A stretch of 64,000 bases of DNA from Rhynchopus sp. YZ270_cl-10 (GCA_964035575.1 OZ037928.1:434001-498000); one strand, 5' to 3'; counted from the first letter of the stretch, positions 8,909 through 20,407 are shown. A program made the numbers and translations. Notes: a model not told the origin generated them from the sequence alone.

Positions 8909-11059
8909 TCAATCCCCAGCAGGCAGACACACAAAGTACCGATTCGGGCAGCGTTGGTCTCGCGCCAGAAGGTCGTCCAGCGCGGACGGGAGGGTCTTCT
9001 TCTGCGGGGGCTCGTAGAGGCACAGACGGCTCTCTGCAGAGGCGAGCTCGCATAGTGTCCAGGCACGGCGCACTGCAGGACCCATCACTGTCACGAAGCG
9101 TTGGTTCCGTGCCCCGACACTGCCGTACTGAACGTCATCCGTCACCAGCCCTGCGCCAGCGAGGAGCCTTGTACGGTGCAGCCGTTGTACAAAGCGGATT
9201 GCATTTTCCATATGCGCGGGTCTCGACTTCGCAAGGTTCCACCCAACACACACACAGCCCCCCAGCAACGCGACCAACACCCCACCACTCTGGTCCAACG
9301 CTGTCGTCAGCGCAGACAGGGCGGCGTTCATGACGTGGAAGGAGGCGGTGTTGTCGTCCCCTCGGGAGGTGCTCAGTTCCACCAAAGCTAGTGTCGCTGT
9401 GACCTCGGTGAGGGCGGTGTTCATGGACGACGGTTGGGTGTGCTGTAGGTCGGGGAGGGAGGATAAAGAGCGGTTCACGGAGCCGTGGCAGAAGGCAAAG
9501 GGTTCGTGTTTACGTCCTGCAAGTGAGGTAGGCCATGCGTGGCAGACAAGTGTCACCCCAGACACACCCTTCAGGCGTAGTGGTTCAGGTTCGTCCACGA
9601 AGGCGTCCAAGGTGCTGCAGATAGAGCACAGTGCAGCAGGGATCGCCACGGCGCCAGGTGTGCAAGTGCTCTCCAACCGTGCCGCAACGTTCACAGTGCG
9701 TCCAAAATAATCCCCCCTCCCCGTAACCGAGCTCTGCTCCACAGAGACCGCCCCGCTGTTAACCCCAATCCGCACAGTGAGGCCACCCCAAAGGGAGCCC
9801 TGTTCAGCGCAGATTGGTGCGTCTTCGAGGAGTGAGGCGGGCCAGGCTGCGTCGCGAAGCCGTTCGTGTACACGCAGGGCGAAGCTCATCCCATCCAACG
9901 TTGTTTCGAAGGCGACCATGAAGGCGTCGCCGATGGTCTTCACCTCGTACCCATTGAAGGCTTGCATCACGTCTCGGATCACTGCGTTGTGGATGCGGAG
10001 ACCGGCTCGCATCCCTTCTGGCGCACACTCCCAGATCGACGTCGACAGCCGGATGTCTGTGAACACTATCGTTGCCTCCCCACTCCCCCCTGGAGGCTCC
10101 ATCGAGCTGCCTGCCAACACATTGCCCACACTCTTCTCTTCCTCGTCATCGTCCTCTTCCACCTCCTCAAACAACGCTGCAGGCAGGTAGGGCCGGTACT
10201 GTCGGAGGTTCTCCTCCATCTGCTTCAGGGTTTCGAACATCAATGCCGGGAGGTCCGCCTCTCTTTGCGTGAGCATGCGGTCGACTGCATCAACGTCGTA
10301 CTTTGCAAGCAGACGCGTCACTCCCTCGACTGTTGCGATGGTCCGCTCCATGGCGGCCTGCTCTGTCAGCACCTCCCGCGCGAAGCCTCGCGTTGCCACG
10401 AAGTCCATATAGAAGATAAAGACGCGGGACACGAGAAAGCCAAACTCTCTTCCTACCGCCACTCTACACGGCGCCAGCTCACATGCCACTATCTCCTTAA
10501 AATGGCGGTGCCGTGCCTCCTGCGACGCTAACCCAGGTAGATCCAACAGCCCAAACCGCCACGACGACTCCCCTGCCATGACCACAAGCCACAACGCGCC
10601 CAACACAACAAAGGCCATGACGCTCTTCTCCGCCAACCGCATTGTCAGCATGACGTCCACCACCAGCACCAGAAGTGGCCACAGCTCCGACCCCAGGGTA
10701 CGTGCCTGCAGATCGCCAAGAAACACCGCAGTGCCAATATAGTAGAGCAACGCCGTGATGTGTGTCCTTCTCATCTCGCCGCCACAAAGCATCCATGTAA
10801 TGACACTGACGTCAACGATCACAGTGCACCCGACCACCGCCAAGGCGAGTTCGCGTCCTCGCACGTCGCGCAGCATCATCAGCGCTGCCACCACCAAAGC
10901 AGCAAGCGAACAGACGCAGAAAAGCAGCAGAATGCTACGCTCCCAACGCTCCCGGCTGCCTGCGGCGCCACCTCGTGTGAGAACCTTCTCGTAGCAGCAG
11001 GCCAGGCCCAGACAGCGTGCTGGGGCAACAGATGATGATTCGTCCCATTCTCGGTCCAT
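8909..11059 (-). CDS. Membrane-bound class III adenylate cyclase
   Basis: 716 aa, intronless, start at 11059 (the frame extends upstream only through 5'UTR-like sequence). Residues 42-165 contain five or six hydrophobic segments, including ILLLFCVCSLAALVVAALMM and LLVLVVDVMLTM. The catalytic domain spans about 328-510. FTDI at 333-336 and GD at 377-378 supply the two metal aspartates, and VNVAAR at 456-461 supplies the Asn/Arg pair. Lys374 (VKTIGD) and Asp450 (GDYFG) match the adenine-selecting Lys/Asp pair of adenylate cyclases rather than the Glu/Cys of guanylate cyclases. Residues 555-675 look like a second, degenerate cyclase homology domain (FVQRLHRTRLLAGAGLV, QRFVTVMGPAVRRAW) lacking metal ligands, so the chain may be a pseudo-heterodimer. 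It would make cAMP at a membrane. A TATA-like element lies about 85 bp upstream. Confidence 0.85.
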   Translation of the reverse strand: MDREWDESSSVAPARCLGLACCYEKVLTRGGAAGSRERWERSILLLFCVCSLAALVVAALMMLRDVRGRELALAVVGCTVIVDVSVITWMLCGGEMRRTHITALLYYIGTAVFLGDLQARTLGSELWPLLVLVVDVMLTMRLAEKSVMAFVVLGALWLVVMAGESSWRFGLLDLPGLASQEARHRHFKEIVACELAPCRVAVGREFGFLVSRVFIFYMDFVATRGFAREVLTEQAAMERTIATVEGVTRLLAKYDVDAVDRMLTQREADLPALMFETLKQMEENLRQYRPYLPAALFEEVEEDDDEEEKSVGNVLAGSSMEPPGGSGEATIVFTDIRLSTSIWECAPEGMRAGLRIHNAVIRDVMQAFNGYEVKTIGDAFMVAFETTLDGMSFALRVHERLRDAAWPASLLEDAPICAEQGSLWGGLTVRIGVNSGAVSVEQSSVTGRGDYFGRTVNVAARLESTCTPGAVAIPAALCSICSTLDAFVDEPEPLRLKGVSGVTLVCHAWPTSLAGRKHEPFAFCHGSVNRSLSSLPDLQHTQPSSMNTALTEVTATLALVELSTSRGDDNTASFHVMNAALSALTTALDQSGGVLVALLGGCVCVGWNLAKSRPAHMENAIRFVQRLHRTRLLAGAGLVTDDVQYGSVGARNQRFVTVMGPAVRRAWTLCELASAESRLCLYEPPQKKTLPSALDDLLARDQRCPNRYFVCLPAGD

Positions 11060-11141
11060 ATGTGAAAAACAGCTGAGTGAATGGAGCGGGTTGTGTGTGT
11101 GGGGCGAGGGGGGGGAGAGGTGAGAAAGGCACTGGTAGGGG

Positions 11142-11151
11142 GAATAATATA
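11142..11151 (-). promoter_or_regulatory. TATATTATTC core-promoter-like element of the cyclase gene
   Basis: The minus strand reads TATATTATTC, 83 bases before the cyclase ATG. The identical decamer stands 139 bases upstream of every BiP ATG, suggesting a shared TATA-type core promoter. Confidence 0.45.
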
Positions 11152-11167
11152 CGACGCCTCCTGTCAG

Positions 11168-11260
11168 CGTGACATGGTATATGACATGGTAAAAAACGAT
11201 GACATAGAGCAATGTGCAATGTCATGCTTAAAATGACATTGTACCCAGGTGTCATCATTG
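11168..11260. promoter_or_regulatory. Cluster of TGACAT motifs upstream of the cyclase
   Basis: TGACATGGT occurs twice in 25 bp, followed by GATGACATAG, AATGTCATG, AATGACATTG and GTGTCATC in both orientations. It is comparable to the TGACAGGTG clusters at 20408-20531 and 23773-23881 and the TGACAAGTG cluster at 31758-31872. Regulatory role inferred. Confidence 0.35.
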
Positions 11261-11905
11261 CAGGTCCTGTGTTCTGACACCGTGCCGATACCTACCATAT
11301 GCCATAATGACACGTCAAAAAAAAAAACAACAACCACATGTCACGTCATTCTGACCCTGCCTACATGAGACGTCGTACCTGGGTGGGACATAAGAAGTGA
11401 CATAGATAAAAAAGGGGGTGCGGGTGGGGTCTGGAATTAAAATTCTTTTTGACTTGAAACACGAAAAAAAAAAGCCCTCTCGTAGGCAGTGATACCTTTT
11501 GGTACAATGACCGGTACACCGTGGGGTGGACCCCTCCCCCACACACACACAACCCATGCGTTCTACAACCATTTTCGAGATATACATCTGATGTCCTACT
11601 CCTCCCCCCCGCACGCTTCATAAGCAAGAAGAACGGTTGGGTAGGAGAGGCTTTTTAAATGGGCATAGCCAACAAAAGGTTGTCGCGAGTTTTTTCAATG
11701 AGAGTTGCTATTTTTTTTTGCAGAGGCGAGTTAAAAAAAAAAAAAAAATCAAAGGCTTTCAAACCAAAGAGAAAGTACAAGAAGTGTCCATGTGTTACCG
11801 TAATTGGAATAATGTTCAACCGTAAAAAAGGTCAAACCTCCAGAAAAAATCCTGGAAAAGGTCGAACATTATTACGGTCTACAATTTTTTTCCGATTACG
11901 GTACA
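11261..11905. other. Intergenic, no gene seen
   Basis: Low-complexity AT-rich DNA. The segment 11474-11523 (CCCTCTCGT...CAGTGAT...AATGACCGGTACACCGTGGG) resembles 3955-3998. Short ORFs are homopolymer artefacts. Confidence 0.4.
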
Positions 11906-11999
11906 GTAGGACAAGAAACTTGGCGACCAAATAATATTGGCGGATTTTGGGGGTTTTCTTGCGGCGACTTTTTTGGTCGCCAATATTACTTGTCCTACG
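11906..11999. repeat. Short inverted-repeat element (possible MITE)
   Basis: Arms GTAGGACAAG...TGGCGACCAA and TTGGTCGCCA...CTTGTCCTAC face each other across ~45 bp. Flanks GGTACA and GGTATA might be a degenerate target duplication. Confidence 0.45.
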
Positions 12000-12183
12000 G
12001 TATATGATTGTATGCATACAGATACATAGAAGGCACAAAAACCTCCTTTTGCGAAGCACAAAAGGAGTACACAAAAAATAGAAAAGAACGCGTATTCGAG
12101 AGCCACACCACCCACAACAAGTCATCGCTCACCAGAGTGACGCAAAACTAAAAAATGCAAAATGAAACATAAAAGCAGCAAAT

Positions 12184-13024
12184 ATGGTGTGGCTAACTCC
12201 AAAAATAAAGTGTAATTTTTGTACTTCTTTTGTACTTTTTTTGTATACCCTAAAAAAGGGGTTTTTTTTTATTTTTGGTACCAATTCGTACTTTCCCAAT
12301 CGCCCCAAGTCATGGCACCCAAAAGTTCCTGGCGAAGCCACGGTACGCAACATTTTTGAAAAATGTCGACATAAATTGGCACTGTCGTTGGTATCGTCAG
12401 TTCCGTAAATTTTACCTAGTATTTTGCTAGAACGAAAGTTTCTGGCGAAGCCAGGTGCGCAACATTTCAAAAAATTGCGCTTATACTTGCACATTTGTGC
12501 TGCTGAACTATGTCATGGGAAAGGGTGGGTTGCAATCTTGCGCCGCAGGCGCACGGTACGCTACTTTTTTCGTTGGTCATATCCTTCTTTCTCACTCCTC
12601 ATTGGGTTCTACGAGCTCCGTCCGTAAAATGGTGGGGTCACAACATGCAGCAAAGTTCGCAGCTATGCAAACTGCCCCCACGTTCACCTTGGACTTTACC
12701 CTCAGTGGTCAAGTACTGACCATATTTTACACCAAATCTGAAAATGCCCTGTAAAAACTGATGCATGCATTTTAGGTCAAAAATACTCATTTCTCAGCGC
12801 AAAGTGACCCCATCACAGCACGCACGGACTCCCGAGAATCGAAGAAGAAGAAAAAATTCCCCAATTTTTTGTAGGCCCAAAAAATATTTCCCCCCCGACC
12901 CCGACCCCCAAAAAGTTTATACAGGGAAATAATTTTTCGCGAAAAACACCCCCAAAATAAAGTGTAATTTTTGTACTTCTTTTGTACTTCTTTTGTGCTG
13001 TTTTTGTACTGGATTTAGCCACAC
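12184..13024. repeat. Composite repeat region bounded by GGTGTGGCTAA / TTAGCCACACC
   Basis: Eleven-bp inverted ends enclose two direct copies of AAATAAAGTGTAATTTTTGT (12203 and 12956). They also enclose two copies of a CTGGCGAAGCCA block (about 12331 and 12433), where GCGCAACATTT or ACGCAACATTT follows. No coding region is seen. This may be one non-autonomous element or several nested ones. Confidence 0.4.
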
Positions 13025-13482
13025 CAAAATAGGGTATCATTTCTCGTCTGCACAACAAGAGAAGAAGACATATGGGCACACTTCACAGCACGCCGTGTCA
13101 CTTCAAGTTGAATGAAAAACAGCAAAAAACAAAATGAGAGAATTTCTTAAAGATGACATAAGCCACTGAGGCTCAGTCACCTACAAAAAGTGTTGAGGTT
13201 GAAGGGGGCACACAGGCACCTTCCCTGCAGGTGAGACAGTGCAGGGAAGAGAAGTATCAAGAAAATGTGTAACTCATCATCAAAACTATGCATGGAAACC
13301 AGGCTTGCCGTGTTAGGAATTGGCGTCACCGCTGCTCAACATGCACGCTTTGTTGGTACTTGTTTTGTCATTTTTATTTTGTTTTTATCGCACAACAGGA
13401 CGACAGCTGCGTGTTTGACGCTCGCCAATATCAAACTGTAGTCCCTGTACCGAGATGCATGCTGCAGTGCAACCAACACTGT

Positions 13483-14397
13483 TCACGGTGGGTGTGACTT
13501 CGGCAAGTGTCCCCACCCGACACCGCCCAGCTGTGGCCCGCTGGCGGTGTACCCGCCTCCTGGTCCACACACATTCACCTCATCCACAAGAAACGCGCCC
13601 TTGTCCTGCCGTGCTGCCGCACGCATTCTGCTGCGTGTCTTGTGCACCTTCTGCCTTGCAAGGTGCAGTGTCTGCCGCTCCTTTGCCTGCCGTGTCACGT
13701 ACGGGCGGCGTGTCTTCTGTGTCCTGCGTTTTTCCAATGGGGTCAAGTCCTCTTGCACAGGGGGCAGGGGAAGAGGCTCGTGGATGTGCTCGCGGGTTTC
13801 TCCGTAAAATTCTTCCAACGTGTCGTCCTCGAAGCACCATCTGGAATACTCCATAGTCCCACAGCCGTAGTAGTAGTGGTACCAGTCATCCCACTCATCC
13901 CATCGATCCCAGACATACAAGTAGTAACAGTCGTGGCAGTACACACACTTCCACCAGTCGCGGTTGCAGCTACACCCGCAGTCACTCACGTCATCCACGT
14001 CATCGCAGTCGAAAAAGCCTTCCAAGTGTGCGGTCACATCCTCCCCCCGCACAAACTCGTCCTTCAGTTGGCGGTCAAAACGTCTGACCCTGTCACGTGA
14101 CTTGGCGGCCTTCGCCATGTCCCGCTTGCTCTCCTTGCGACTGTTGCGCTTTGTGTGCTTCTGCCTCACTGCCTGGAAGCGGCACGTCTTGCCCTGCTGT
14201 GCCGCATCCCACGCAGCCCACTGCCGGTCAGCCCTGTCCCACCGCCCTGTGACTGTGGCAGCACGCACACTGCCCACACTGCCGACCTTGTCCCCAACCA
14301 CGTCCGCAAGCACAGCTGTGCAGTCAACTCCGCTGCCCAGCACAGAGACCTGCCCCAGGAACGTCATGCGCACAGAGCTGCTTACGGGGGGCGACAT
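13483..14397 (-). pseudogene. Tandem family member A (truncated)
   Basis: Start MSPPVSS at 14397. The first ~120 residues are almost identical to members B-E (GQVSVLGSGVDCTAVLADVV, then a basic KHTKRNSRKESKRDMAKAAK block). The variable cassette here is long and extreme, rich in Trp, Tyr, Asp and Cys (CNRDWWKCVYCHDCYYLY, then WDRWDEWDDWYHYYYG). After the conserved RQAKERQTLHLARQKVH helix the frame is lost near 13545. The C-terminal half found in D and E is absent from the DNA. It is replaced by a short LQFDIGERQ ending (minus strand near 13440) that B shares. Probably a pseudogene, or a short isoform if the frame break is an error. Confidence 0.7.
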
Positions 14398-15426
14398 TTG
14401 TGTAAAGTATCTTGGTTGGTGTCGTGTGAGAGTGGGTGGGTGTGGTGTGCACAACAACAACTGGGAGAGTCAAGGTGGTGGGATTAACCTCTTGTGCACG
14501 GTGCTGGGAAAGGAAAACTAACACCAACAAGCAGATTCACTAAAAGAAACTTTGAAAAGACACTGCTCTCACAGGCATCGTTTCAAGTCTTCTGAAACGC
14601 TTCACTACTTGGGTACCTTAACTCAAGGACTCAGGTTGAAGAAACGAGTCACAACAACAACAACAACAACAGCAACGATGTGATACCCGTCTGGGAACAC
14701 AAAACCAATAACGCAACATGAGTTGATAGTGCAGCCTCTTCTGGGCTGACAACAACACAAAAAGAAAACAGAATACTCACAACATGGACACAAACCACGT
14801 GTCACTTCAAGTCGAATGGAAAAACAGCAAAAACAAAATGAGAGAATTTCTTAAAGATGACATAAGCCACCGAGGCTCAGTCACCTACAAAAAGTGTTGA
14901 GGTTGAAGGGTGCACACAGGCACCTTCCCTGCAGGTGAGACAGTGCAGGGAAGAGAAGTATCAAGAAAATGTGTAACTCATCATCAAAACTGTGCATGGA
15001 AACCAGGCTTGCCGTGTTAGGAATTGGCGTCACCGCTGCTCAACATGCACGCTTTGTTGGTACTTGTTTTGTCATTTTCATGTTTTTTTTCATCGCAAAA
15101 CGGGACGACAGCTGCGTGTCGCACGACACTGCCACAACGTCTCCTCAGCAGCAGCACTATTCATCACTCCAATATAGGTTCACCCGACATTTCCCCTGGA
15201 CACGGTGGACAGTTTGATGTGGTACATCGTCAAAAAATGATGTTTTTTGGGAGAGCAGACGCTCACCCAAAAAACACGACCACGGGAGAGCACCTACCCG
15301 TGGGTGACCCTATGCTATCCCGCTGAGAGCGATTCTCAACCAGTATTTTCCCCCATTTTTGACGCTCGCCAATATCAAACTGTAGTCCGTGCACTGAGAT
15401 GCGTGCTGCACTGCAACCAACACTGT

Positions 15427-16323
15427 TCACGGTGGGTGTGCCTGCGGCAAGTGTCCCCACCTACACCGCCCGGCTGTGGCCCGCTCCCGTCTGCACCCCG
15501 CCTCCTGGTCCACATCCACAACATCCTCCACAAGAAACACGCCCTTGTCCTTCCGTGCTGCCGCACGCATTCTGCTGCGTGCCTTGTGCACCTTCTGCCT
15601 TGCAAGGTGCAGTGTCTGCCGCTCCTTTGCCTGCCGTGTCACGTACGGGCGGCGTTTCTGTGTCCTGCGTTTTTCCAATGGGGTCAAGTCCTCTTGCACA
15701 GGGGGCAGGGGTGGAGTCTTGTAGATGTACTCGCGGGATGCAAAGAAAGATACTTCCCCGGCATCGTCATCGGAGAGACATTCGCAATCCTCCTCAGGCA
15801 CACACTCGTAGTGGCAGACGTACCAGTCATCCCAGTCATCCCAGCAACGGTGGTTGCAGTACACACACTGTTCGCAGTCCCTCCAGTCGCGGCAGAGGCT
15901 ACACCCGCAGCCACAGTCACTCACGTCATAACAGTCGAAAAAGCCTTCCAAGTGTGCGGTCACATCCTCCCCCCGCACAAACTCGTCCTTCAGTTGGCGG
16001 TCAAAACGTCTGACCCTGTCACGTGACTTGGCGGCCTTCGCCATGTCCCGCTTGCTCTCCTTGCGACTGTTGCGCTTTGTGTGCTTCTGCCTCACTGCCT
16101 GGAAGCGGCACGTCTTGCCCTGCTGTGCCGCATCCCACGCAGCCCACTGCCGGTCAGCCCTGTCCCACCGCCCTGTGACTGTGGCAGCACGCACACTGCC
16201 CACACTGCCGACCTTGTCCCCAACCACGTCCGCAAGCACAGCTGTGCAGTCAACTCCGCTGCCCAGCACAGAGACCTGCCCCAGGAACGTCATGCGCACA
16301 GAGCTGCTTACGGGGGGCGACAT
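15427..16323 (-). pseudogene. Tandem family member B (truncated)
   Basis: Start at 16323. It has the same N-terminal ~120 residues as the others. The variable cassette (FFDCYDVSDCGCGCSLCRDW, then WDDWDDWYVCHYECV) is related to A but diverged and Cys-rich. Relative to D and E one base is missing near 15457-15468, which shifts the frame. The alternative frame then gives TLAAGTPTVNSVGCSAARIS before diverging into LQFDIGERQ, as in A. A and B therefore form a subgroup lacking the long C-terminal half. Confidence 0.7.
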
Positions 16324-16739
16324 TTGTGTAAAGTATCTTGGTTGGTGTCGTGTGAGAGTGGGTGGGTGTGGTGGTGTGCACAACAACAACTGGGAGAGTC
16401 AAGGTGGTGGGATTAACTTCTTCTGCACGGTGCTGGAAAAGGAAAACTAACACCAGCAGATTCACAAAAACAGTCTTTGAAAGAGCAATGGAGAGCACAT
16501 TGCTCTCACAGGCATCGTTTCAAGTCTTCTGAAACGCTTCACTACTTGGGTACCTTAACGCAAGGACTCAGGTTGAAGAAACGAGTCACAACAACAACAG
16601 TAACGATGGAAACACAAAACTAAAAACGCAACATGAGTTGATAGTGCAGCCTCTTCTGGGCTGACAACAACACAAAAAAGAAAACAGAATACTCGCAACA
16701 TGGATCTCGATAATCATCGAGAAGAGATCTACATCCCTC

Positions 16740-17215
16740 CCCCCCGCTGCACCGCCCCACTTCTGAGAGTGGGACATTAGCGCAGGTAGGTCCTTTTGAG
16801 GTCGAGATGGACCGAGGTCGTCGATGAAAAGGAAGCAACACTTGGTCTTGGGGAGAGGGGAAGGAGAGATGGACAAGAACAAAACTGGTCTCCTGAGGAC
16901 GGAGTGCGACGCTTGGAATGGCCGAGTTGGTAAGGATCTGACTTCGTCTTTGTCCATAGAATGCACCTGGATAGACGAGTCCGACCGAATCACCAGCCCC
17001 TTCCGTCTCAGGCGAAGCACGTCCGACGCACGAGCCGCTCCCGCCCAACAAAAAGCAATGGCGAGACGGAGCATCGGAAGACACGTGTCTCTTTTCACCC
17101 ATCGGAAGTCGATCCAGAACTGTCTGCACCTGTGTAAACAGAGCAGGTTTCGCCTGGAAAAGTGGCCTGTGAGTCCATTCCACTTTTTTAGGGTGTCCTG
17201 CACGGTGTAATTCAT
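16740..17215 (-). pseudogene. Tyrosine-recombinase-like relic
   Basis: The minus-strand frame contains LRLAIAFCWAGAARASDVLR followed by LRRKGLV, a DSSIQVHSMDKDE strand and a positively charged patch. These match the part of the tyrosine-recombinase catalytic domain around the first catalytic Arg. In eukaryotes this domain belongs to Cryptons, DIRS-like elements or Starship-type captains; the fragment is too short to choose. It is a broken fossil. Confidence 0.5.
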
Positions 17216-17266
17216 GTGTAATGGGGCGTAATGGAGTGTAATGGGGGGGATTTAAACTTTTTGAAG

Positions 17267-17372
17267 CTATGGGGTTTCTGTGACCACAGAGAAGAGTGAG
17301 AAGAAAAACGCAAGCTGTTGTGGCCTCGGAGGGGTGCCGCCCTCACGCAGCGAGGGTGGAGACGTTGACCAA
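17267..17372 (-). repeat. Inverted copy of the 6755-6858 repeat segment
   Basis: CTATGGGGTTTCTGTGACCA, the CTCGGAGGGGTGCCGCCCTC block and CACGCAGCGAGGGTGGAGAC are reverse complements of the extra segment in the 6.5-7.1 kb repeat. It lies 14 bp beyond the stop codon of the 5'-nucleotidase/cyclase gene. Confidence 0.8.
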
Positions 17373-17385
17373 CACGTTGCCAACT

Positions 17386-20315
17386 TCACATCAGATTCAG
17401 GGGCGCAGAAGGAGCGACATACTCGCCTTGAGGTCGATTTCCGTCCATGATCTCGGCGAGAACACCAGTCACCCCGGCGCTGCTTGTCAGCTTGCCTTCC
17501 TTGATGTATTGTCTCCATGCAGCATTTAGTGTGGAACACGGGTCCTTCCCATCGGCAGCCTCCAGCTCGTACATCCACTCCTCGCCATCTGTTTCCTTGC
17601 GAGATACAAGCTCGAACACAAAGCAGGCAGCTCCGTCCATCTTTGTGTAGCAAACATAGTCCACAATCCTGAAGTAGAAGAAGCTGCCTGCATCGTTCTC
17701 GAGCGCGGGTGCGGTCAGGATGGAGGTGGCGTACTGCTTGTTCAGGACCATCAGCAGCGATGCGGATGGGATCACGCTGCCCAGCACGTCGTACCGTTTT
17801 GTGCCTTCCCCGCCAAACAGCCCGAACTGTGCAGAACCTTTTGCGATGCCGACGTTCGCCGTGACGCCGTCCTGTAGCGACTGCAGTGCAAGCGCAGCAT
17901 CGCAGCAGTGCGCAGCTTGGCCGGTAGTGTCGTTCACAGTGTTCCACATGGCGAGCATCCTGTCGCCGCTCAGTGTCTCGGCGATGCCTTTGTGCGCAGT
18001 AATGATGGTCGTGACCTTCTCGAGGAACTGTGAATGCCCCGCCAGGACGTCGTCACTAATGCTCTTGAGATGCCCCTTGCTGTTCAGTGCGAGCGCCGTG
18101 ATTTGCTTCTTCCTGAGGAAGGGCGTGGTCAGCTTTTGGGCCCCCTTCGCCTGCATCACAGAGCGATGCCTCGATCGTTCATCCCTGCTCGACCTGCTCT
18201 CTGACCGAGAAGAGCCTTCAGAGCCTGAATGCGCAGAGCCTGATTCGGAACCACTTCCTTGACAATTCGCAATCAAATTCTTGGGCATAAACTCCATGTA
18301 CACCTTCATCTGCTTTGTGATGGCGATGAACGCAGACTGAATTGTGTTCGGCTTCTCCAGTTTGTGGAGGTAATCGAGGTCGTCAAGACGGAGGTCCATC
18401 ACCGCAACGGCGCATTCCTCTGCGATCTTGTTGTTGTTGAAGAGCGCGTTGATGCGGCGCTGCTTCTCTGTCATCTTCCATACAACAGGCACCCCACACA
18501 CAGAGAGAACACCAAACACGATGCCAAGGATCATCCCAATGTCCACCTCCTCAGGCAGCTTCTCCACGCACGCAGGGCTGTCGATGTCTGGGTGCCAAAA
18601 GCCCTCAGGGCAGTTCTCGCAGTTCTGCCAATACGCGTCGTACTTCTGGTTCTCTGTGCAGTCGTACTTCGTCTGGTTTACGATCAGCAACGCTGTCGCA
18701 GTGAAGTCATAAGTAATCCTCCCATACTTCTGTGGTGTAATCGATGTCTGCCGCTTCAAATATGCCTCCATAATTTCGAGGATAGATTGGCTCGGGCACA
18801 GTACACCGCCGTCATGTATATTGGTCTCAAGAATCGTATAGCCGTCACCGCCAAAGGTAAGGAAGTTTGGTGCTGAGATGCTGTATAAGCGTTTTTTCTC
18901 TATCGGCTGGAATATGCCGTCCAGCAATATGTCCAGAGATGTGACGCGTTTGAAAGGCTCTAAGGATGGGTTTACGACCATTCGCATTCCACTGATTTGT
19001 GGGAATAGCCACTGGGGGTTGGAAGGATCATAGGTTCCGTTGGGAAAGACCCGGCTTGTCCCGTGGTTGAAGATTGCAAGAAGGGTGGATCCAGAAACAT
19101 TCATTTTGCATACAGAGTTTACAAAAGGAAACGCCGCCCATATGTCGCTCCTGAGTACAGGGCCTGCCGGCCATCCCGCCCCTTGAAACATGCCTGCATT
19201 GTGAAACGCAATTTCTGTCTGTAGGTCAGCACGCATTGCATCAGCCGTGAGACTCCCTAGCTCGCATTCGCCTTCTCTACAAGGAAAAAGGCTTCCGGTG
19301 CTCTCTGAACTCGGCCCCGGCATCGCGACGGTGGATTGAGTAAGCGTGTAGTCGTTCCCCGCCACCTTCTCAAGCTGGGTCTGCATCCACTGCAGCTCCT
19401 GCAGGTAGAAGGGGTCCGCATTGCCCTTTGGGGGATCATTCTTCCAGGGGTTCACCTCGTGCACGGAGTAGCTCCAGGCAGCACCGTCCTGCACAAGGTC
19501 GACGGAAACTATAGGGTATGCAGTATAGGATTGTATGTCATGCGCAGCAAGCACCGTGGTGCCATTAGCAGCGAAGGTATCGACATCCCAATCGGTGTTC
19601 TGTACAACAAGGTCGATGTCGTATGCGGGCAGGGACAATATTTCGTCTTCTTCGCTTGCGAAGCCAATACGCAGGGCGATGATGATGTCCACACCCAACG
19701 CACGAAGCCGTCTTGTTACAATCGGGATGATTTTACCATATGACATGACTTGGGTATATCTGCCACCAAACTTATATCCCCATAACGTGAACAGACCTAA
19801 GGACACACCGTCCACAACCTTTACATGCGACGACGCGAACACCCAGAGAGGTACGCAAAGTGGTCGTCCACAACGACCCCCGCAAGGCAGAACGGGGCAG
19901 GACTGTTCACAAGGAGCAGCTCTGTCGCCAATTCATCTCTGGCGTTGCTCATTAAATGCTCGTCGGAAAGTGTTGCAAAATCCACACCCAGCCGCCTCCA
20001 CGTCTCATGGTTGAGACCCAACCCCAGCGGGTGTCCAAAGATCATCCGCGACTTAAAATCTGGCGTCATCACCTTGACTGTCCCCCGCACCTCTGCCGGA
20101 TTTGAATAGTACTCCATCCACGCAGCGATTGCGGGATACCCGCCCTTATAGCACTCCCCGATAGAGGGGCAAGGGACCAACGGCATCCACCAGTTCTGAT
20201 GCGGTGCTATGGGTGGCGACATGGAGAAGACGCCCATGATGCGGATAGGCTTGAGCGGCACGGCAGCTGTCTCTTGCAGCAGGAGAGGTGCTAGTAAGAG
20301 GCCCAGTGTGTGCAT
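17386..20315 (-). CDS. Receptor-like 5'-nucleotidase / cyclase-homology protein, one frame break
   Basis: Start at 20315 gives a signal peptide (MHTLGLLLAPLLLQETAA). About 140 residues follow that align with a 5'-nucleotidase metallophosphatase domain. The metal-binding motifs are gone: LGVDFATLSDEHLMSN stands where LGVDFATLGNHE is usual, and no DxH is present. Near 19842 the frame shifts by one base; the following frame continues the same domain (SSHVKVVDGVSLGLFTLWGY). The 5'-nucleotidase C-terminal domain is good: GECELGSLTADAMR, NAGMFQGAG, NFLTFGGDGY. Then come a Cys-rich stalk, one membrane helix (MILGIVFGVLSVCGVPVVW), a Ser/Arg linker and a cyclase-homology domain. There the first metal Asp is replaced (ALALNSKG), although GDRM is kept. 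I infer an extracellular ligand sensor with a pseudo-enzyme core. The frame break may be a true mutation, an assembly error or a tiny intron. Total about 975 codons. Confidence 0.7.
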
Positions 20316-20407
20316 AGTGTTGTGGGGAAAAAGGCAGGACAGCAGGGACTCCTGCACAGTGGAAGGGGGGGGGGGAAGGCAAGAATGGGGGGGGGTGTCC
20401 CAAAATG

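Noticed and set aside
14969-15217. Small plus-strand ORF (MCNSSSKLCMETRLAVLG...) in each tandem unit
   Set aside because: Its C-terminus and length differ in every unit, and similarity merely follows the duplicated flank.
16915-16990. tRNA-Ser/Leu-like A box (TGGCCGAGTTGG)
   Set aside because: There is no B box or cloverleaf, and it lies within the recombinase-like frame.
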